From JAABVY01 sp964496505 (lineage in GTDB: Bacteria; Zixibacteria; MSB-5A5; JAABVY01): 63,883 bases of DNA. Both the position numbers and the translations under genes were made by a program. Position 1 is the stretch's first letter. Each line of letters opens with the position of its first letter. The notes beneath the pieces are model-generated. The model made no database searches, was not told where the DNA came from, and saw nothing but the letters and a program-made list of their open reading frames with translations. The stretch covers positions 1-63,883 of the forward strand of contig CAZBZV010000016.1 in assembly GCA_964496505.1 (NCBI GenBank), read 5' to 3'. Positions 53,903 to 62,372 of this stretch are shown piece after piece.

Positions 53903-54826
53903 ATGGCTGATACCGATGCTGTAATTGCCGAAAGTCTTAGCAAAAGCTACGGGGACATGAAGGCTCTGGACGGCCTCTCCCTTGCGGTCAAACGGGGCGA
54001 GATGCATATCATTGTCGGGCCGGACGGCGCCGGGAAATCCACCCTGCTTAGGATACTTGCCGGCATCCTTCCCTTCGACAGCGGCAACGCCAGAGTGCTG
54101 GATAACGAGTTTCCGGGTGAAGAGGAAAAAGCCAAGCTGAATCTGGGATATATGCCGCAGAGGTTCGGGCTTTACGAAGATCTGACCGTACAAGAAAATC
54201 TGAAATTCTTCTACCGCCTTTATAACCTGCCGCACAAAGATCGCAATCGCATCTTTGCACGTATGTACGAATTCTCCGGTCTGGAACAGTTTAAGAAAAG
54301 GCTTTCCGGTGCACTCTCGGGCGGGATGAAACAGAAGCTGGGACTGAGCTGTGTGCTTCTGCACGAACCCTCGCTGCTTCTACTGGATGAGCCCACCAAC
54401 GGCGTTGACCCATATTCTCGACGCATATTCTGGAATATCCTAAACGAATTCAAGGAGCAGGGGGTAACGATCATCGTGGCCACCCCTTTCATGGATGAGG
54501 CCGAGAGAGGTGACAAAGTACTTTTGATGATGAACGGCCATGAGCTGGCCTCGGGCACACCCTCGGAAATAAAATCGCGCTGGAAAGAGTCATTGTACCA
54601 GGCGCCCTGCCGTGACAGCCGCGAGGCAAAGAATCTGCTCGATAATTCCGGCCTGATTAAATCATCAATTCTTTTCGGAAATAAAATCCACTTCGTGCCT
54701 GAATCCGAACAAAACATCGAAAAGATCAGGAAATTACTCGAAGAACACAACACACTCACCGGTGATATACAAAGAATAGAACCCGAGCTGGAAGACCTTT
54801 TTATCAGTCTGGTAGCCAATGAGTGA
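53903..54826 (+). CDS. ABC exporter ATPase 1
   Basis: Protein of 307 residues; GAGGG lies seven bases before the ATG at 53903. Walker A GPDGAGKST, signature LSGGMKQK, Walker B LLLLDEP and D-loop are standard. The H-loop His is replaced: ATPFMDEAERGD has Pro where the next gene product has His (TTHYMDEAEHAD). Cytoplasmic partner of the next ATPase; together they correspond to the two halves of E. coli YbhF. Overlaps the next gene by eight bases. Confidence 0.94.
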   Translation: MADTDAVIAESLSKSYGDMKALDGLSLAVKRGEMHIIVGPDGAGKSTLLRILAGILPFDSGNARVLDNEFPGEEEKAKLNLGYMPQRFGLYEDLTVQENLKFFYRLYNLPHKDRNRIFARMYEFSGLEQFKKRLSGALSGGMKQKLGLSCVLLHEPSLLLLDEPTNGVDPYSRRIFWNILNEFKEQGVTIIVATPFMDEAERGDKVLLMMNGHELASGTPSEIKSRWKESLYQAPCRDSREAKNLLDNSGLIKSSILFGNKIHFVPESEQNIEKIRKLLEEHNTLTGDIQRIEPELEDLFISLVANE

Positions 54827-55751
54827 TTACGCTGTCGACATAAATAACCTGACCCGCAAATTCGGCGATTTTACTGCCGTGGATCATATCAGCCTGGAGG
54901 TCAGAAAAGGTGAGATATTCGCCTTTTTGGGGCCTAACGGCGCAGGTAAATCGACCACGATCAAGATGCTTACCGGACTTCTTCTGCCGACTTCGGGCAA
55001 CGGCACTGTTGGCGGATTCGATATTATGCGAGAATCGGAAAAGATCAAACAAAACATCGGTTACATGTCGCAGAAATTTTCACTTTATGATGATCTCTCA
55101 CCGGAGGAAAATCTGCTTTTCTTTGGAGGTGTTTATAATGTCAAAGGAGAGACACTGAAACAACGCATAGAAAACCTTTTCAAGAATACTCCCATCGGAA
55201 AGAACCGCAATTCAGCCACAGCCAATCTGCCGCTGGGATTAAAGCAGCGTCTTGCGCTCGAATGCGCGCTTCTGCATGATCCATCCATTCTGTTTCTGGA
55301 TGAGCCTACCGCAGGTGTCGATCCCATGGCACGCCGCGGTTTCTGGGATATTATCTATAGCGCTTCTAAAAAAGGAACAACCGTATTTTTGACCACGCAT
55401 TATATGGATGAGGCCGAACATGCCGACCTGGTGGGTATGATTTTCAGCGGCAGGCTTAAGGCAATCGATACACCGGAGGATCTTAAGTCCGATTTTGCCG
55501 GCGGAAAGATTTTTCAATTCGATACTGACGATTTGGTGGCGGCTCTGAAGAAACTCGAGCAGTCCGAAGAAGTACGCGAGGTAACTGTTTTCGGCAACAG
55601 CATTCATCTGACAATGGCCGAGGAATTCGACGAGGAAAAGACCGGGGCCTTCCTTAACAAGCTAAATGTGGCACATTCAGGACTGAATAGGACTGCACCC
55701 TCGCTTGAGGATGTCTTCATCAACCTGACCTCGGAGGACAGCAAGGCATGA
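54819..55751 (+). CDS. ABC exporter ATPase 2
   Basis: Protein of 310 residues. Walker A GPNGAGKST, Walker B LFLDEPTAGVDP and H-loop TTHYMDEAEHAD are intact. The signature motif is degenerate, LPLGLKQRLAL instead of LSGGQxQR, as in the second half of YbhF. Combined with the altered H-loop of ATPase 1 this leaves one good and one degenerate nucleotide site. Overlaps the first permease gene by four bases. Confidence 0.94.
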   Translation: MSDYAVDINNLTRKFGDFTAVDHISLEVRKGEIFAFLGPNGAGKSTTIKMLTGLLLPTSGNGTVGGFDIMRESEKIKQNIGYMSQKFSLYDDLSPEENLLFFGGVYNVKGETLKQRIENLFKNTPIGKNRNSATANLPLGLKQRLALECALLHDPSILFLDEPTAGVDPMARRGFWDIIYSASKKGTTVFLTTHYMDEAEHADLVGMIFSGRLKAIDTPEDLKSDFAGGKIFQFDTDDLVAALKKLEQSEEVREVTVFGNSIHLTMAEEFDEEKTGAFLNKLNVAHSGLNRTAPSLEDVFINLTSEDSKA

Positions 55752-56872
55752 ATCCGGTAAGAATCATGGCCCTGGCCCAAAAAGAAGTGATCCAGATTCT
55801 GCGCGATCCGCGCGCTCTTGCGCTGGCCTTCATACTGCCAATGATCCTGCTCTTCCTATTCGGATATGCCATCACTCTTGATATAAAAGACATTCCCTTT
55901 GGTGTGTTGGACTATGATAAATCCAATCTCAGCCGGGACCTGACGGCGGATTTTGTTTCCAGCGGCTACTTCAACCATAAATTCGACATAAGACATTCAG
56001 AGCAAATCGACAGTTTGATTCAACTGGGTGAGGCGCGGATTGTGCTCGTAATTCCAGCGGATTTCTCTGAGGAGTTGAAGCAGGGCAAGACAGCAGACTT
56101 GCAGGTGATTGTTGACGGCGCTGATGCCAACACCGCCAATATCGCTATCGGCTATACCGAGAGTATTATCGGTTCACGCAATCAAAAAATGCTGTCGGAG
56201 ATGACGGGCAGATCAATTGAACCGCCAATAAATCTGGAAATACGATTCTGGTATAATACCAACCTCCGTTCTCAGAATTACATTATCCCCGGACTGATTG
56301 CGCTTATCATGACAGTAGTCTCGGCCCTTCTGACCTCGCTTACGATTGCGCGGGAATGGGAGCGAGGTACTATGGAGCAGATAATCACCACTCCGGTAAC
56401 CTCGCTGGAGCTGGCAATCGGCAAGCTTCTCCCCTATTTTGCAATTGCTATTACGGATGTTATCATCGCTACCGCAGTGGGTACTATAATCTATGATGTG
56501 CCTTTCCGCGGCAATCTGATAACGTTGATAGCTTTCTCCTCCCTCTTTCTTTTTGCAGTGCTCGGAATCGGCTTTTTGATTTCGGTCGCCACCAAATCCC
56601 AGCAGGTGGCCTACCAGGTTGCAATGCTGGCGTCGTTTTTGCCGACATTCCTTTTCTCGGGTTTTCTTTTCCCCATATCATCAATGCCCAAGTGGCTTCA
56701 ATATGTCACCCTGATAATTCCTGCGCGCTATTATGTTACCATCGCCCGCGATCTGTTTCTGAAGGGCGCGGGATTCAGGAGTCTCTATGTCGAGGGAATT
56801 GTCCTGCTGGGTTTTGCGGTCCTGGTCGTATTTGCATCGGCCATGAAATTCAAGAAAAGGCTGGGGGATTGA
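55748..56872 (+). CDS. ABC-2 type permease 1
   Basis: Protein of 374 residues. A first helix (ALALAFILPMILLFLFGYAI), a large extracytoplasmic domain, then five helices, with the family motif REWERGTMEQIITTPVTSLE after the second one. Same architecture as YbhS/YhhJ. Probably pairs with the next permease. Confidence 0.94.
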   Translation: MNPVRIMALAQKEVIQILRDPRALALAFILPMILLFLFGYAITLDIKDIPFGVLDYDKSNLSRDLTADFVSSGYFNHKFDIRHSEQIDSLIQLGEARIVLVIPADFSEELKQGKTADLQVIVDGADANTANIAIGYTESIIGSRNQKMLSEMTGRSIEPPINLEIRFWYNTNLRSQNYIIPGLIALIMTVVSALLTSLTIAREWERGTMEQIITTPVTSLELAIGKLLPYFAIAITDVIIATAVGTIIYDVPFRGNLITLIAFSSLFLFAVLGIGFLISVATKSQQVAYQVAMLASFLPTFLFSGFLFPISSMPKWLQYVTLIIPARYYVTIARDLFLKGAGFRSLYVEGIVLLGFAVLVVFASAMKFKKRLGD

Positions 56873-56873
56873 G

Positions 56874-57992
56874 ATGCGTATCCGTCACATCGCCAAAAAA
56901 GAAATCCTCCAGACATTTCGCGACAGGCGTATGCTGGGAATCCTTTTCTTTGCACCAATCTTTCAGTTGATCGTTTTTGGTTATGCCGCAACTTATGATA
57001 TAGATCGCATCCCGACCGCAGTGGTTGATTACGATTACAGCCGCCTATCGAGAGAGCTCGTTTCCACAATTCAGGCCTCGGGTTATTTCGAGGTCGTGGC
57101 TAATCCTGTACACAGCGACAGCATAACTTCATTGGTGGATCATGGAGAGGTCTGGTGCGGGATTGTTATCCCGCCCGATTACGAGGAGCAAATCAAGACC
57201 GGTAAGACTGCCGATGTCCAGGTTATTATCGACGGTTCCAATTCCAACACAGCCGGAATTGTGGCAGGATACCTGGGCAAAATTGTGCGTGAATATTCGA
57301 TGGACATGATGCGCTTCAATTCTCGCCAATTATCGAGTGGCCGTCAGCCCAACATCAATATTGAAACGCGCGCATGGTATAATCCCAATCTTTCATCGAG
57401 AACCTATAATGTTCCTGCCGTGCTGGTCATGATTATGCTGGTGATAACTATGGTGTTGACCTCGATGGCCGTGGTTAAGGAAAAAGAGCTGGGGACAATC
57501 GAGCAGATTTCTGTTACGCCCATAAAACCGGTGGAGCTTATGATCGGCAAAACCATGCCGTTCGTGATGATCGGTGTTGTCGATATTCTGATCGTAACAA
57601 CTGTGGCAATTTTCTGGTTCAATGTGCCCTTCCAGGGATCGATATGGTTCCTTCTGCTTGCGGCCTTTACATTCATGCTCACAACTCTGGGAACCGGACT
57701 TTTGATCTCAACCTTCTCCTCCACTCAGCAGCAGGCCATGATGACTACGTTTTTGTTTATCATGCCATTCACAATACTCTCTGGATTTGCATTTCCGATT
57801 TCTAATATGCCGATCGAGATTCAATATGTTACCTATATAAATCCGGTACGTTACTTCGTGGAAATCGTAAGGGCGATTTTCTTAAAGGGCAGCGGTATAA
57901 TCGAATTGAAAGATCAGCTCCTGGCGCTCCTGGCAATCGGCCTTTCGGTCATGACAGTATCTGTCCTGCGTTTCAGGAAGCGAGTGTCGTAA
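56874..57992 (+). CDS. ABC-2 type permease 2
   Basis: Protein of 372 residues, starting one base after permease 1. Same layout: short N-terminal domain with RHIAKKEILQTFRDRRML, one helix, large outer domain, then a five-helix bundle with KEKELGTIEQISVTPIKPVE. Together with the two ATPases and the adaptor it forms a tripartite exporter; the outer-membrane channel is not encoded in the operon. Confidence 0.94.
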   Translation: MRIRHIAKKEILQTFRDRRMLGILFFAPIFQLIVFGYAATYDIDRIPTAVVDYDYSRLSRELVSTIQASGYFEVVANPVHSDSITSLVDHGEVWCGIVIPPDYEEQIKTGKTADVQVIIDGSNSNTAGIVAGYLGKIVREYSMDMMRFNSRQLSSGRQPNINIETRAWYNPNLSSRTYNVPAVLVMIMLVITMVLTSMAVVKEKELGTIEQISVTPIKPVELMIGKTMPFVMIGVVDILIVTTVAIFWFNVPFQGSIWFLLLAAFTFMLTTLGTGLLISTFSSTQQQAMMTTFLFIMPFTILSGFAFPISNMPIEIQYVTYINPVRYFVEIVRAIFLKGSGIIELKDQLLALLAIGLSVMTVSVLRFRKRVS

Positions 57993-58294
57993 GAACCATT
58001 AAAAAAACTCTGGTATCCCACATGAAATGTGGGTTTAATCGGTCAAACTGCTATGCCCATCACTAAATTAAAACCCCTGAAGATTGTATCATTCTGTAAT
58101 ATCATCCTCATTAAGGAACGATTTACCGCTTGACAATCGAAAGCCATTAATATACTAATTCAACAGCACGACAGCAGACCCTCGGCACATCATTCGCGCA
58201 AGCATTCAGCACTGGCTCCATAAAAGGGCATAGTCGGAATTTTAATAATAAATCATATTTCTGTGATATTATAACCCTAAATGGAGGAATCACG
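57993..58294. other. Gap without a gene
   Basis: 302 bases. CCACATgaaATGTGG near 58018-58032 forms a short hairpin and may be part of the exporter operon's end. TTGACA at 58130 followed after 15 bases by TATACT could be a promoter for 58295, but the spacing is short. Confidence 0.4.
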
Positions 58295-58777
58295 ATGTCT
58301 TATGAGGATATTTTGAAAGGCGCGAGCAATGCCTTTACATTGCATTATGCCTATATAAACAATGTAGCGAGAGAGATTGGGATCGACAGCGCTGAAAATA
58401 TCAGCGCCGAAGTGTGCCGAATGATGGGCACTGCCCGCGGCCAGATGATAAAAGAGAAGGCAGATCTGGAGCAGTTTACGCCCGAGGCGGCAGCCGCCGC
58501 AGCGAGAGGCTCTATAGAAGAGGACTTTGGGATAATAACCGAACCAATCGAGGAGTCATCCGAGAGGATCGTATTCCATTGCAAGGGATGCCCTGTTTAT
58601 AACGGCGCCCATGCTGCGGGGATGGATGCCGGTTCTATTGAGGCCCAATGCCGCATAGCACCTATTGCATATATGAATGCATTGGTTAAGGAGCTTAATC
58701 CGGACCTGAAATATCAACTGCACAAATTCCGTTCATCTGCTTCAGATAGCTGTGAAGAGGAAATAGTTATCTCGTAA
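58295..58777 (+). CDS. Small Cys-containing protein, possibly ATC-hydrolase-like
   Basis: Protein of 160 residues with GGAGG before the ATG. No signal peptide. The C-terminal half has FHCKGCPVYNGAHAAG, then EAQCRIAPIAYMNALVKELN, then a final Cys, a pattern resembling the L-2-amino-thiazoline-4-carboxylate hydrolase-like family. That assignment is tentative. It stands alone before a repeat-rich stretch. Confidence 0.75.
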   Translation: MSYEDILKGASNAFTLHYAYINNVAREIGIDSAENISAEVCRMMGTARGQMIKEKADLEQFTPEAAAAAARGSIEEDFGIITEPIEESSERIVFHCKGCPVYNGAHAAGMDAGSIEAQCRIAPIAYMNALVKELNPDLKYQLHKFRSSASDSCEEEIVIS

Positions 58778-58807
58778 TCTTATGTTGGGGTGCCCCGTCC
58801 TCTTTAG

Positions 58808-58933
58808 AGAGTGTTGAAAAACCAGCGATAATGCTTAAAAGTATTTTTATACTGTCATTCTGAGGGAGCGCAGCGACCGAAGAATCTCTCACGAATCAAA
58901 CAGATTCTTCGCTTCGCTCAGAATGACATTTTG
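58808..58933 (+). repeat. Dispersed TGTCATTCTGAG repeat, copy 2 (with extended arm)
   Basis: About 126 bp, starting AGAGTGTTGAAAAACCAGCG. Closely matched in inverted orientation by 60788-60913; the core also matches 1315-1409. Confidence 0.88.
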
Positions 58934-58985
58934 CGGGCACTGAATATTTCAGCGAGCCCTAAAGATTGCGTCACCCATAGTAATC

Positions 58986-59025
58986 TACTTCGCAATAATC
59001 TCTTCTTCCTCGGGTATCCCAGTTG
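58986..59025 (-). pseudogene. Duplicated 3' tail of the rhodanese gene
   Basis: 40 bases matching 59296-59335 at about 35 positions. On the minus strand both read TGIPEEEEIIAK then stop (TAG here, TAA in the real gene). Only the tail is present; the sequence upstream does not resemble the gene. Confidence 0.75.
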
Positions 59026-59294
59026 TTTTATATATCAGGGTGCCCCCATCCCGTTGGGCTGATTTCAGCCCATAAGGGGTGGATTTTCTCAATTCATTAC
59101 AGACATTACCTCCCAAAAAATCATCCCACCGCTTACGCAGTGGGGCACCCACATGATTACGAATCACGCTTAAGTCAAGTTTGGGCGTGCCACCCGTTTA
59201 AGATGGAATCATGCACTGTGCCGTAGGGAACCATTTCCCAATGGTTAAACAGCGTCAGCAATTGGTTCCTGCCGCCCACTATTTCGGATTCATC

Positions 59295-60596
59295 TTACTT
59301 GGCTATAATCTCTTCTTCTTCGGGTATTCCGGTTGCGATTGGATTGGATTTGTCGCTGACCCATTCCATCCAGCCGCCGTCATAGACAGAGATATTAGGC
59401 CAGCCCATGAAGTAGGCATTGAAAAATGCCTCGCTGCCGCGCCATCCGGTGCCGCAGTAGAAGGCGATATGTTTATCGGGAGTGATGCCGTCCCTGGCCC
59501 AAATATCCCTTACCTCATGATACTCCCGAATTGTGTGATCTATATTGCGGTAATTTTCCATATGATAAGCGTCGCTTCCGCAGTTGCCGAAAATCGCGCC
59601 GGGAATTCGTCCCGGAGTCTCGATATAATGATACCCGCTGACATTGCCGATGAACTCCTTCCAGCTTCGGATGCTGACCAGCTCGGCCATATCTGATGCC
59701 AGCATATCCTTTGCCTCGGGAGTGTCCACAAAAAGCTCCGGACGTGCGGGGACTTCCGTGCCGAAATCACTGATCGGTTCCGGCTTATGATCCTCCTTGG
59801 TTAATTCATATCCGGCCTCGATCCAGCTTGCCAGACCGCCGTTTAAGATTCGTACATCGTTAACCCCTGCATACATCAGGATATGCGCGCAGCGCATGGC
59901 AGCTATCTGTCCCGCCTGACGCCCAGGGTAGGGATCCTCGTTGTTGGGATGGTTGAAACGGCCGTAGAGAATTACAGTTGTGTCCTTGTCAATTCCGAGT
60001 TCGAGAAGTGTCTTTTGTATTTCCTCCGTCGATCTTCTATTCCAGTCTTTGGGAGATTCGAGAGTTACCGAATCGAGATGAAGCGCTCCGGGGATATGAC
60101 CGGAGTCATAGTCCTCACGATAGAAATAGGTAGCATGGCAGACAACATAGCGGTTGCCCTTATATGTCGGAGGAGTGCCGCCGTCAATAAGAGTCTTCAG
60201 CCAATCGGGATATATCAATTGCTGATAGCGCGGGAGATTATCCATTGGTAGATCGGAGTTCATTGACCATTCCATGAAACCGCTGAATACTTTCACATCT
60301 TTATATCCAATCTCGGCCAGCTTTTCGACCATAGTTTTTGCTTGGTCCTTGTTGTAGCCATAAACTATGATGGAATCCTTGGGATTAATGTCTTTCCTGG
60401 GAAGAAGCTCCTCCCATTCGTCGTAGTTAGTCCAGCTTAATGGGAATGTCTTCGCGCCCCGGATATGCCCGCCCCGCGGTTCGTTATTAAGCGCCCAGCC
60501 GTTATAAGTCGCAATCGGACGAATATCCAGAAGATAATGATTCGGCTTCTTGGCCCATTCTATTAATTCTTGATTGGTGAGTTCAGCTGCATTCAT
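59295..60596 (-). CDS. sseA: Three-domain thiosulfate sulfurtransferase, YnjE-like
   Basis: Protein of 433 residues; GAGGGG precedes the ATG at 60596. Three rhodanese domains follow each other: the first near LLDIRPIATYNGW, the second with DYDSGHIPGALHL, the third ending in FYCGTGWRGSEA. Only the third keeps the active-site Cys (Cys381); the equivalents in domains 1 and 2 are Tyr-Gly sequences. Size, order and the CGTGWR loop match E. coli YnjE. Unlike YnjE no signal peptide is seen. Expected to transfer sulfane sulfur. Flanked by inverted repeat copies. Confidence 0.92.
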   Translation of the reverse strand: MNAAELTNQELIEWAKKPNHYLLDIRPIATYNGWALNNEPRGGHIRGAKTFPLSWTNYDEWEELLPRKDINPKDSIIVYGYNKDQAKTMVEKLAEIGYKDVKVFSGFMEWSMNSDLPMDNLPRYQQLIYPDWLKTLIDGGTPPTYKGNRYVVCHATYFYREDYDSGHIPGALHLDSVTLESPKDWNRRSTEEIQKTLLELGIDKDTTVILYGRFNHPNNEDPYPGRQAGQIAAMRCAHILMYAGVNDVRILNGGLASWIEAGYELTKEDHKPEPISDFGTEVPARPELFVDTPEAKDMLASDMAELVSIRSWKEFIGNVSGYHYIETPGRIPGAIFGNCGSDAYHMENYRNIDHTIREYHEVRDIWARDGITPDKHIAFYCGTGWRGSEAFFNAYFMGWPNISVYDGGWMEWVSDKSNPIATGIPEEEEIIAK

Positions 60597-60787
60597 TGCG
60601 ACACCCCTCGCCTTTGGTTTGAATATTTTGCCATTGTTGATTATTACAACAAAATTTGGTGTAAAATGTTTATTGAAAATGTAGTGAATGAGGAATTGAA
60701 AATTGTGTCGCTTCCTGATTCGCCAAAGGCGAATTGTGAACTGACACCCGTCAGATTTGGAAGGCTTATTGAATAAGTCTGCGTCCA

Positions 60788-60913
60788 CAAAATGTCATTT
60801 TGAGCGTAGCGAAGAATCTGTCTGATTCATGAAAGATTCTTCGGTCGCCAGGCTCCCTCAGAATGACAGTATAAAAGCACTTTTCAGCATTATCGCTGGT
60901 TTATCAACACTCT
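60788..60913 (-). repeat. Dispersed TGTCATTCTGAG repeat, copy 3 (inverted)
   Basis: Reverse-complement match to 58808-58933 over the whole length, with scattered mismatches. The pair brackets sseA. Confidence 0.88.
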
Positions 60914-60923
60914 CCGAAGATTA

Positions 60924-61020
60924 GGTCACCCTATATGTAATCGTCCCATAAATCTGGGTGGCCTGCTCAAACCCTGTTTGGGCAGGTCTATTTAGAAAAC
61001 ACGCCCAAAACCAGTTTGAG
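60924..61020 (+). repeat. About 95-bp direct repeat, left copy
   Basis: Starts GGTCACCCT and includes CCCATAAATCTGGGTGGCCT; nearly the same as 61319-61425. Confidence 0.85.
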
Positions 61021-61056
61021 GATCTGGCGGAACGATAGTTTTCTTGCTTCAAACTG

Positions 61057-61251
61057 CTAAGAGGCCTCGACTCGAAAGTCCCTATCGGCATATCCAAATA
61101 ATGATAATGCATCCCTGCAAATTTTCACTATACTGTTAGCATTCAGATTAGTTTCCACAAATAAGTCAGTACCCTTTATTCTTTCAGGCAACCTAAGAAC
61201 ATCCCCCTTCTTGGAAAAATATGGACGTTTTCTTCCTTGAAGATTAAGTAC
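61057..61251 (-). pseudogene. C-terminal coding remnant, family unknown
   Basis: One minus-strand frame is open for 64 codons and looks protein-like: GRKRPYFSKKGDVLRLPERI, then DLFVETNLNANSIVKICRDA, then LSLFGYADRDFRVEAS and a TAG stop. Upstream it runs into the GGGTGCCCC repeat and has no plausible start. Probably the tail of a gene cut by repeat insertion. Confidence 0.5.
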
Positions 61252-61318
61252 TCGCCAGGGTGCCCCAAGCTTTAGCTTGGGAGGGTTAATAACGGGAGTA
61301 AACCCAATCTGCAGATTG

Positions 61319-61425
61319 GGTCACCCTGAATGTAATTGTCCCATAAATCTGGGTGGCCTGCTCAAACTCTGTTTGGCCAAGTCTAAATAGAAAACACACC
61401 CAAACCCAGTTTGGGCGTGCCACCC
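61319..61425 (+). repeat. About 95-bp direct repeat, right copy
   Basis: Near-copy of 60924-61020 with an added GGCGTGCCACCC end. Together they flank the coding remnant at 61057-61251. Confidence 0.85.
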
Positions 61426-61447
61426 GAAATCATAAAATCGTAATATT

Positions 61448-62047
61448 TTAATAATCCCGCCGATTACTGATCGCTTGTCCTAATGTGGTGTTGTCGGCGT
61501 ATTCGAGGTCAGAACCCTGGGGAAGGCCGCGGGCGATTCGTGTGACCTTCACGCCAATCGGCTTGATTAATTTCGCAAGAAAGGCCGCAGTGGCCTCGCC
61601 CTCGACATTGGGATTGGTGGCTATGATTATCTCTTTGACCTCATCACTCTTTAATCTTTCGATCAACTCCCTGGCATGAAGCTGTTCCGGCCCGATTCCG
61701 TCTAATGGCGAGAGCGCCCCGCCCAAAACATGATAAAGCCCTTTATACTCGCCGGTCTTTTCCAGCGCCAGAAGATCGTTGGCTTCTTCCACCACGCAGA
61801 TAGCGGAACGGTCGCGCCGTTCGGAACGGCAGATTTCGCAGGGATCGGTTTCTGTGATGTTAAAGCAGATCGAACAGGCGCGCACTTTCTCACGTGCCTC
61901 ACGGATCGCATCGGCAAGCTCGCGCACTTCTTTTGGGTCGCGCTTGAGCACCCAGAATGCCAGACGCTGTGCGGTCTTGCGTCCGATTCCCGGGAGTTTG
62001 GAGAACTCCCGGATTAATCTCTCGAGTGATTGTGATGATGAGAACAT
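61448..62047 (-). CDS. recR: Recombination protein RecR
   Basis: Protein of 199 residues, the usual RecR size. Helix-hairpin-helix LPGIGRKTAQRLAFW, zinc finger CSICFNITETDPCEIC, Toprim domain starting ICVVEEANDLLALE. Works with RecF/RecO in loading RecA at gaps. Four bases after ybaB, in the classic dnaX-ybaB-recR order. Confidence 0.97.
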   Translation of the reverse strand: MFSSSQSLERLIREFSKLPGIGRKTAQRLAFWVLKRDPKEVRELADAIREAREKVRACSICFNITETDPCEICRSERRDRSAICVVEEANDLLALEKTGEYKGLYHVLGGALSPLDGIGPEQLHARELIERLKSDEVKEIIIATNPNVEGEATAAFLAKLIKPIGVKVTRIARGLPQGSDLEYADNTTLGQAISNRRDY

Positions 62048-62051
62048 AGAA

Positions 62052-62372
62052 TTACATCATCGGCAGGCCGGGAATATTCAGTCCGCCGGTAACCTCCGCC
62101 ATCTTCTCCGAGGCGATCTCCGCCGCAGCCTTGTTGGCCTGATTGACAGCGGCCACGATCAAATCCTGAAGCATCTCGACATCCTCAGGATCAACAACCT
62201 CTTTATCGATTGCGATTTCCACAAGTTCCTGCTTGCCGTTGACGATGGCCTTGACCATACCGCCGCCAGCGGAACCCTCGACACGTTCCTCGGCCAGCTG
62301 CTCCTGGACCTCCATCATCTTGGCCTGCATCTTCTGAACCTGCTTCATCATGTTGCCAAAACCTTTAGCCAT
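62052..62372 (-). CDS. ybaB: YbaB/EbfC nucleoid-associated protein
   Basis: Protein of 106 residues. It opens MAKGFGNMMKQVQKMQAKM and contains VEGSAGGGMVKAIVNGKQEL, diagnostic of the family; small dimeric DNA-binding protein. Overlaps the dnaX end by eight bases. Confidence 0.96.
   Translation of the reverse strand: MAKGFGNMMKQVQKMQAKMMEVQEQLAEERVEGSAGGGMVKAIVNGKQELVEIAIDKEVVDPEDVEMLQDLIVAAVNQANKAAAEIASEKMAEVTGGLNIPGLPMM

Larger units (their letters stand above)
58778..59294. other. Repeat-rich gap with an echo of the rhodanese 3' end
   Basis: No intact gene. Contains copy 2 of the TGTCATTCTGAG repeat (58808-58933), a 40-base near-copy of the sseA 3' end (58986-59025), and several GGGTGCCCC and GGCGTGCCACCC palindromes like those at 1-1300 and 60900-61430. 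Confidence 0.75.
60597..61447. other. Repeat-rich gap with a coding remnant
   Basis: No intact gene. Holds the small hairpin ATTCGCCAAAGGCGAAT near 60719, the inverted repeat copy (60788-60913), two direct repeats (60924-61020 and 61319-61425), and a coding remnant between them (61057-61251). Confidence 0.75.

Noticed and set aside
58130..58156. TTGACA...TATACT promoter
   Set aside because: Spacer of 15 bases is shorter than usual; kept only as a note in the gap entry.
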